From Poriferisodalis sp026713105 (GTDB lineage Bacteria; Actinomycetota; Acidimicrobiia; Acidimicrobiales; Poriferisodalaceae): a stretch of 64,000 nucleotides of DNA. Below the pieces are notes generated by a model. The model was not told the DNA's origin, did not search any database, and worked only from the letters and a program-made list of their open reading frames with translations. Where the stretch lies: contig OZ220472.1 in NCBI GenBank assembly GCA_965115995.1, forward strand, positions 2,976,001-3,040,000. The letters run 5' to 3'. Below are positions 61,255 through 64,000 of the stretch, piece after piece (the first letter of the stretch is position 1; each line of letters starts with the position of its first letter). A program made the translations under genes and the position numbers.

Positions 61255-61647
61255 TCAGACCCTCCGGCGCTTGGGAGGACGGCAGCCGTTGTGGGGCACC
61301 GGCGTCATGTCGCGGATGCCCTTGATCTCGATGCCGGAGTTCTGGATGGAGCGGATCGCGGTCTCGCGGCCAGAGCCGGGACCCTTCACGTGAACATGCA
61401 CCCGCCGCACGCCGTGCTCCATGGCGCGCTCAGCCGCTTGCTCAGCGGCCTGTTGTGCAGCAAACGGCGTTGACTTGCGGGAGCCCTTGAAGCCGGCGTT
61501 GCCGGCCGACGCCCACGAGACCACGTTGCCGCCCAAGTCTGTGAACGTGATGATCGTGTTGTTGAACGAGCTCTTGATGTGCGCGACGCCGTCGCCGACG
61601 TTCTTGCGCTCCTTGCGCCGCCCGCGCCGGGGCTGCTGCTGATTCAC
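61255..61647 (-). CDS. rpsK: 30S ribosomal protein S11
   Basis: 130 residues. IKSSFNNTIITFTDLGGNVV, SWASAGNAGFKGSRKSTPFA and VKGPGSGRETAIRSIQNSGI with the basic tail CRPPKRRRV are S11 signatures. Complete. Confidence 0.98.
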   Translation of the reverse strand: MNQQQPRRGRRKERKNVGDGVAHIKSSFNNTIITFTDLGGNVVSWASAGNAGFKGSRKSTPFAAQQAAEQAAERAMEHGVRRVHVHVKGPGSGRETAIRSIQNSGIEIKGIRDMTPVPHNGCRPPKRRRV

Positions 61648-61708
61648 TTCCGCCCGCTCCTCGTGTGTCCACTCTCATGCTGCTGACGGGCTCGCGCCGC
61701 GTACCTCG

Positions 61709-62086
61709 TCACTTTCGCACCTTCTTCTTGCCCGCCACCGTCTTGCGCGGACCCTTGCGAGTGCGTGCGTTCGTATGTGTTCGCTGACCCCGCACCGGCA
61801 GTCCCCGGCGGTGGCGGACTCCCTGGTAGCAGCCGATCTCGATCTTGCGCTTGACATCTTGGGCGATGTCACGCCGCAGGTCGCCCTCGACGGTCAAACT
61901 CGCATCGATGTGGTTGCGGATCCGGGCCACCTCAGCATCGGTCAGGTCGCGCACGCGAGTTCGCTCGGCAATGTTCAGGTCTTCGCAGATCTGCTGGCTA
62001 GCCGAGCGGCCGATGCCATAGATGTAGGTGAGCGCGATCTCCACGCGCTTCTCACGCGGTATGTCGACGCCAGCGATTCGGGCCAT
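61709..62086 (-). CDS. rpsM: 30S ribosomal protein S13
   Basis: 125 residues. MARIAGVDIPREKRVEIALT, YGIGRSASQQICEDLNI and GCYQGVRHRRGLPVRGQRTH with the basic tail ending KTVAGKKKVRK. Complete; 18 bases after rpmJ. Confidence 0.98.
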   Translation of the reverse strand: MARIAGVDIPREKRVEIALTYIYGIGRSASQQICEDLNIAERTRVRDLTDAEVARIRNHIDASLTVEGDLRRDIAQDVKRKIEIGCYQGVRHRRGLPVRGQRTHTNARTRKGPRKTVAGKKKVRK

Positions 62087-62104
62087 CGATTCGGGACTCC
62101 TGTC

Positions 62105-62218
62105 TTAGCCTTGGCGCTGCTTGTGCCGCGGGTTCGGGCAGATCACCCGAATCCGCCCATGACGGCGGATGACGCGGCACTTGTCGCAGATCTTCTTGAC
62201 GCTCGGACGGACTTTCAT
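62105..62218 (-). CDS. rpmJ: 50S ribosomal protein L36
   Basis: 37 residues: MKVRPSVKKICDKCRVIRRH then GRIRVICPNPRHKQRQG. Cysteines 11, 14 and 27 and histidine 32 form the zinc site, so it is the zinc-binding (C+) form. Frame and length match L36 exactly. It lies between rpsM and adk, with infA missing from its usual place just upstream. Confidence 0.97.
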   Translation of the reverse strand: MKVRPSVKKICDKCRVIRRHGRIRVICPNPRHKQRQG

Positions 62219-62279
62219 CGGGTGACCTGCGCTTTAGGCGAGCGAGCAAGTATAGGGGTATCGACGGCGGCGACGTTGC

Positions 62280-62840
62280 TCACGGTGCCGCCTCAATGGC
62301 GGCCACGATGCGGCCGTGGACCTGTTCGGGTGTGCCGAGGCCGTTCACGGTGACCAGCACGCCCCGGTCGGCGAACAGCTTGCGGAGCGGCGCCGTCTCG
62401 GCTTCGTACAACTCCAGCCGGCGGGCAATGGCTTCAGGCGTGTCATCGGCCCTGCCCCGTTCCAGCATCCTGCGGGTCACGACCTCGTCAGGCACATCGA
62501 GATCGATGGCTCGCTCAACCGTGTGCGGTGCGAGGAACCCAAACAGGCCCTCAGCCTGGGCCTCGGTGCGCGGAAACCCGTCGCACAAGAAGCCCGGCTC
62601 GGTGTCGGGCTCGGTGAGCCGCTGGGCCACGATGCCCAGGATCAATTCGTCGCTGACGAGCTCGCCCGCGTCCATCACCTCTTTGACCTGGCGCCCGAGC
62701 TCGGTACCGGCGGCCACCGCAGCTCGAAGCACGTCGCCCGTCGAGATGTGCGCCACGCCGTAGCGCTCCACGAGGAGCTCGCACTGGGTGCCCTTGCCAG
62801 CACCCTGCTTGCCCAGAATGACCAGTCGCCGCGTCGTCAT
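62280..62840 (-). CDS. adk: Adenylate kinase, short form
   Basis: 186 residues. P-loop LVILGKQGAGKGTQCELLVE (the first G in the loop is followed by K rather than P), STGDVLRAAVAAGTELGRQV, and CDGFPRTEAQAEGLF with the catalytic arginine. The LID is short, as in actinobacterial enzymes, with no zinc-binding insert. Balances AMP, ADP and ATP. Its ATG overlaps the secY stop by one base; the usual map and infA genes are not downstream. Confidence 0.96.
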   Translation of the reverse strand: MTTRRLVILGKQGAGKGTQCELLVERYGVAHISTGDVLRAAVAAGTELGRQVKEVMDAGELVSDELILGIVAQRLTEPDTEPGFLCDGFPRTEAQAEGLFGFLAPHTVERAIDLDVPDEVVTRRMLERGRADDTPEAIARRLELYEAETAPLRKLFADRGVLVTVNGLGTPEQVHGRIVAAIEAAP

Positions 62841-64000
62841 CAGGCGAGGAATCCTTCGTAGTTGCGCATCAGCAGCTGGCTGTCGACCTGCTTCATGGTC
62901 TCCAGCGCCACGCCGGAGGCGATCAGGATCGACACGCCGCCGAAGCCGATTGCGGCACCTGCACCGCCGCTGCCGAGCGCATCAAGATCACTCGTCAGCG
63001 ACAGCAGCACGCTGGGCAGCAGCGCCACGGCTGCGATGAACATTGCGCCGGGCAGCGTGATGCGGTTCAGCACTCTGGCCAAGTACCGCTCGGTCTGGGG
63101 ACCCGGCCGGATGCCGGGAATGAAGCCGCCCTGCTTGCGGATGTTGTCGGCCTGGCGCACCGGATCGAACGAGATGGCGGTGTAGAAGTATGCGAAACCG
63201 ACTATCAACCCGCCGAAGAACAGGATGTAGGCGATGTTGTCAGGCTGGGTGAGGTAGTCATCGACTGCGGTCTGCAACCAGCCCCAGTTTGCGACATTCG
63301 ATAGCAGCACCGGCAGGAACAGGATCGAGCTGGCGAAGATGACCGGGATCACGCCCGACTGGTTGACCTTCAGCGGGATGTAGGTGTTCTGCCCGCCGTA
63401 CAGCCGGCGCCCTACCTGTCGGCGGGAGAACTGCACCGGGATGCGCCGCTGGCCCTGCTCGATGAAGATGATCGCCACCATCATTCCGGTCGCCACGATG
63501 ATCGCGGCCGCCAGGTACACCGTGCCCTGCACCGCCAGCAGGCGGGCCCCGTCGAAGGGAATCGTGGACACGACCGAGGCAAAGATCAGCAGCGACATGC
63601 CGTTGCCGACGCCGCGCTGGCTGATCAGCTCGCCCATCCACATGAGCAGTGCCGTGCCTGCGGTCAGCGACAGGATCACCAGGGCCACCCGGTTGAAGGT
63701 GAAGTCGGGGATGACGATGACACCAGCGGTGTTGCCCAGTGCAGTGCCCTGCCCACGGCCGAAGATGAACGTGATGCCCGTGGCCTGCACGAACGCAATG
63801 CCCAGCGTGAGGTAGCGGGTGTACTGAGTCAGCTTCCTCTGCCCTACCGCGCCCTGCTGCTGGAGCTGCTCGAAGCGCGGGATCGCCACGGTGAGAATCT
63901 GGATGATGATCGAGGCCGTGATGTACGGCATGATCCCCAACGCGAAGATCGCGAACCGCGTGAGCGCTCCACCGGAGAACAGATTCAGCAGCGCTAGCAC
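62840..64000 (-). CDS. secY: Protein translocase subunit SecY, N-terminus off the window edge
   Basis: 386 residues of a protein about 440 long; the first 50 or so, including the first helix, are beyond the right edge. It contains the plug-adjacent segment FSGGALTRFAIFALGIMPYI, and GQRRIPVQFSRRQVGRRLYG with QNTYIPLKVNQSGVIPVIFA, the cytoplasmic loop and helix 7 signatures, and ends in a short tail RNYEGFLA. It is the channel of the Sec machinery. Upstream gene of adk in the spc operon. Confidence 0.97.
   Translation of the reverse strand: MLALLNLFSGGALTRFAIFALGIMPYITASIIIQILTVAIPRFEQLQQQGAVGQRKLTQYTRYLTLGIAFVQATGITFIFGRGQGTALGNTAGVIVIPDFTFNRVALVILSLTAGTALLMWMGELISQRGVGNGMSLLIFASVVSTIPFDGARLLAVQGTVYLAAAIIVATGMMVAIIFIEQGQRRIPVQFSRRQVGRRLYGGQNTYIPLKVNQSGVIPVIFASSILFLPVLLSNVANWGWLQTAVDDYLTQPDNIAYILFFGGLIVGFAYFYTAISFDPVRQADNIRKQGGFIPGIRPGPQTERYLARVLNRITLPGAMFIAAVALLPSVLLSLTSDLDALGSGGAGAAIGFGGVSILIASGVALETMKQVDSQLLMRNYEGFLA

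Overview
The window is a GC-rich bacterial chromosome segment. Gene order, GTG starts, a perfect CIRCE element in front of groES, actinobacterial family types (PPOX-fold protein, acyl-ACP desaturase, RDD and flippase-like membrane proteins) and Calx-beta surface proteins suggest an actinomycete, most likely class Acidimicrobiia, possibly marine or host-associated. That placement is inference; no rRNA or tRNA gene was recognised.

Layout. 1-9.4 kb: an edge-truncated zeta-toxin-like kinase, a geranylgeranyl-reductase-family oxidoreductase, a PPOX protein, a cytochrome P450, a flippase-like membrane protein, a GT4 glycosyltransferase, sucCD and a small coiled-coil membrane protein. 9.4-17.3 kb: a PcrA/UvrD helicase, argJ, several small membrane or secreted proteins and a thiamine-diphosphate enzyme. 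17.4-28.4 kb: an accessory region with a DUF4143-type ATPase, a PD-(D/E)XK-like protein, a Phd/RelE toxin-antitoxin pair joined to a HicB gene and the stump of hicA, a decayed copy of the 5' end of the thiamine-diphosphate gene, and a cassette of N6-adenine methylase, Ala-rich helical protein and a large P-loop GTPase-like protein. I read it as a defence/toxin-antitoxin island.

28.5-45.7 kb is mostly core: guaA, groEL, groES (CIRCE-controlled), then a tightly coupled minus-strand operon running glmS, acpS, nnr, alr, tsaE, tsaB, rimI, tsaD. A plus-strand extradiol dioxygenase separates it from glmM, rpsI and rplM. glmS plus glmM feed UDP-GlcNAc synthesis, alr supplies D-alanine for the wall, and tsaB, tsaE and tsaD make the tRNA t6A modification. 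The GlmS is about twice normal length.

45.8-59.2 kb is a rearranged segment between rplM and rplQ: an amidohydrolase, truA (inverted relative to its usual ribosomal-protein neighbours), a ribbon-helix-helix protein without a full-length start codon, a large Calx-beta surface protein, a truncated DUF192 gene, an M16 lipoprotein protease, Fe-type superoxide dismutase, a membrane protein with its winged-helix regulator, an acyl-ACP desaturase and a RraA-family protein. 59.2-64 kb is the alpha/spc ribosomal operon (rplQ, rpoA, rpsD, rpsK, rpsM, rpmJ, adk, secY), lacking map and infA at their usual place.

The most striking signal is a run of 13 C residues between an excellent ribosome-binding site/ATG and the signal peptide of the Calx-beta surface protein. 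As sequenced the ATG frame is closed; one more C opens it, which is the logic of a phase-variation switch. Also notable are the GTPase/methylase cassette with 11-bp iterons, the chimeric RelE-HicB locus, the giant GlmS and repeated in-frame micro-duplications in housekeeping genes.
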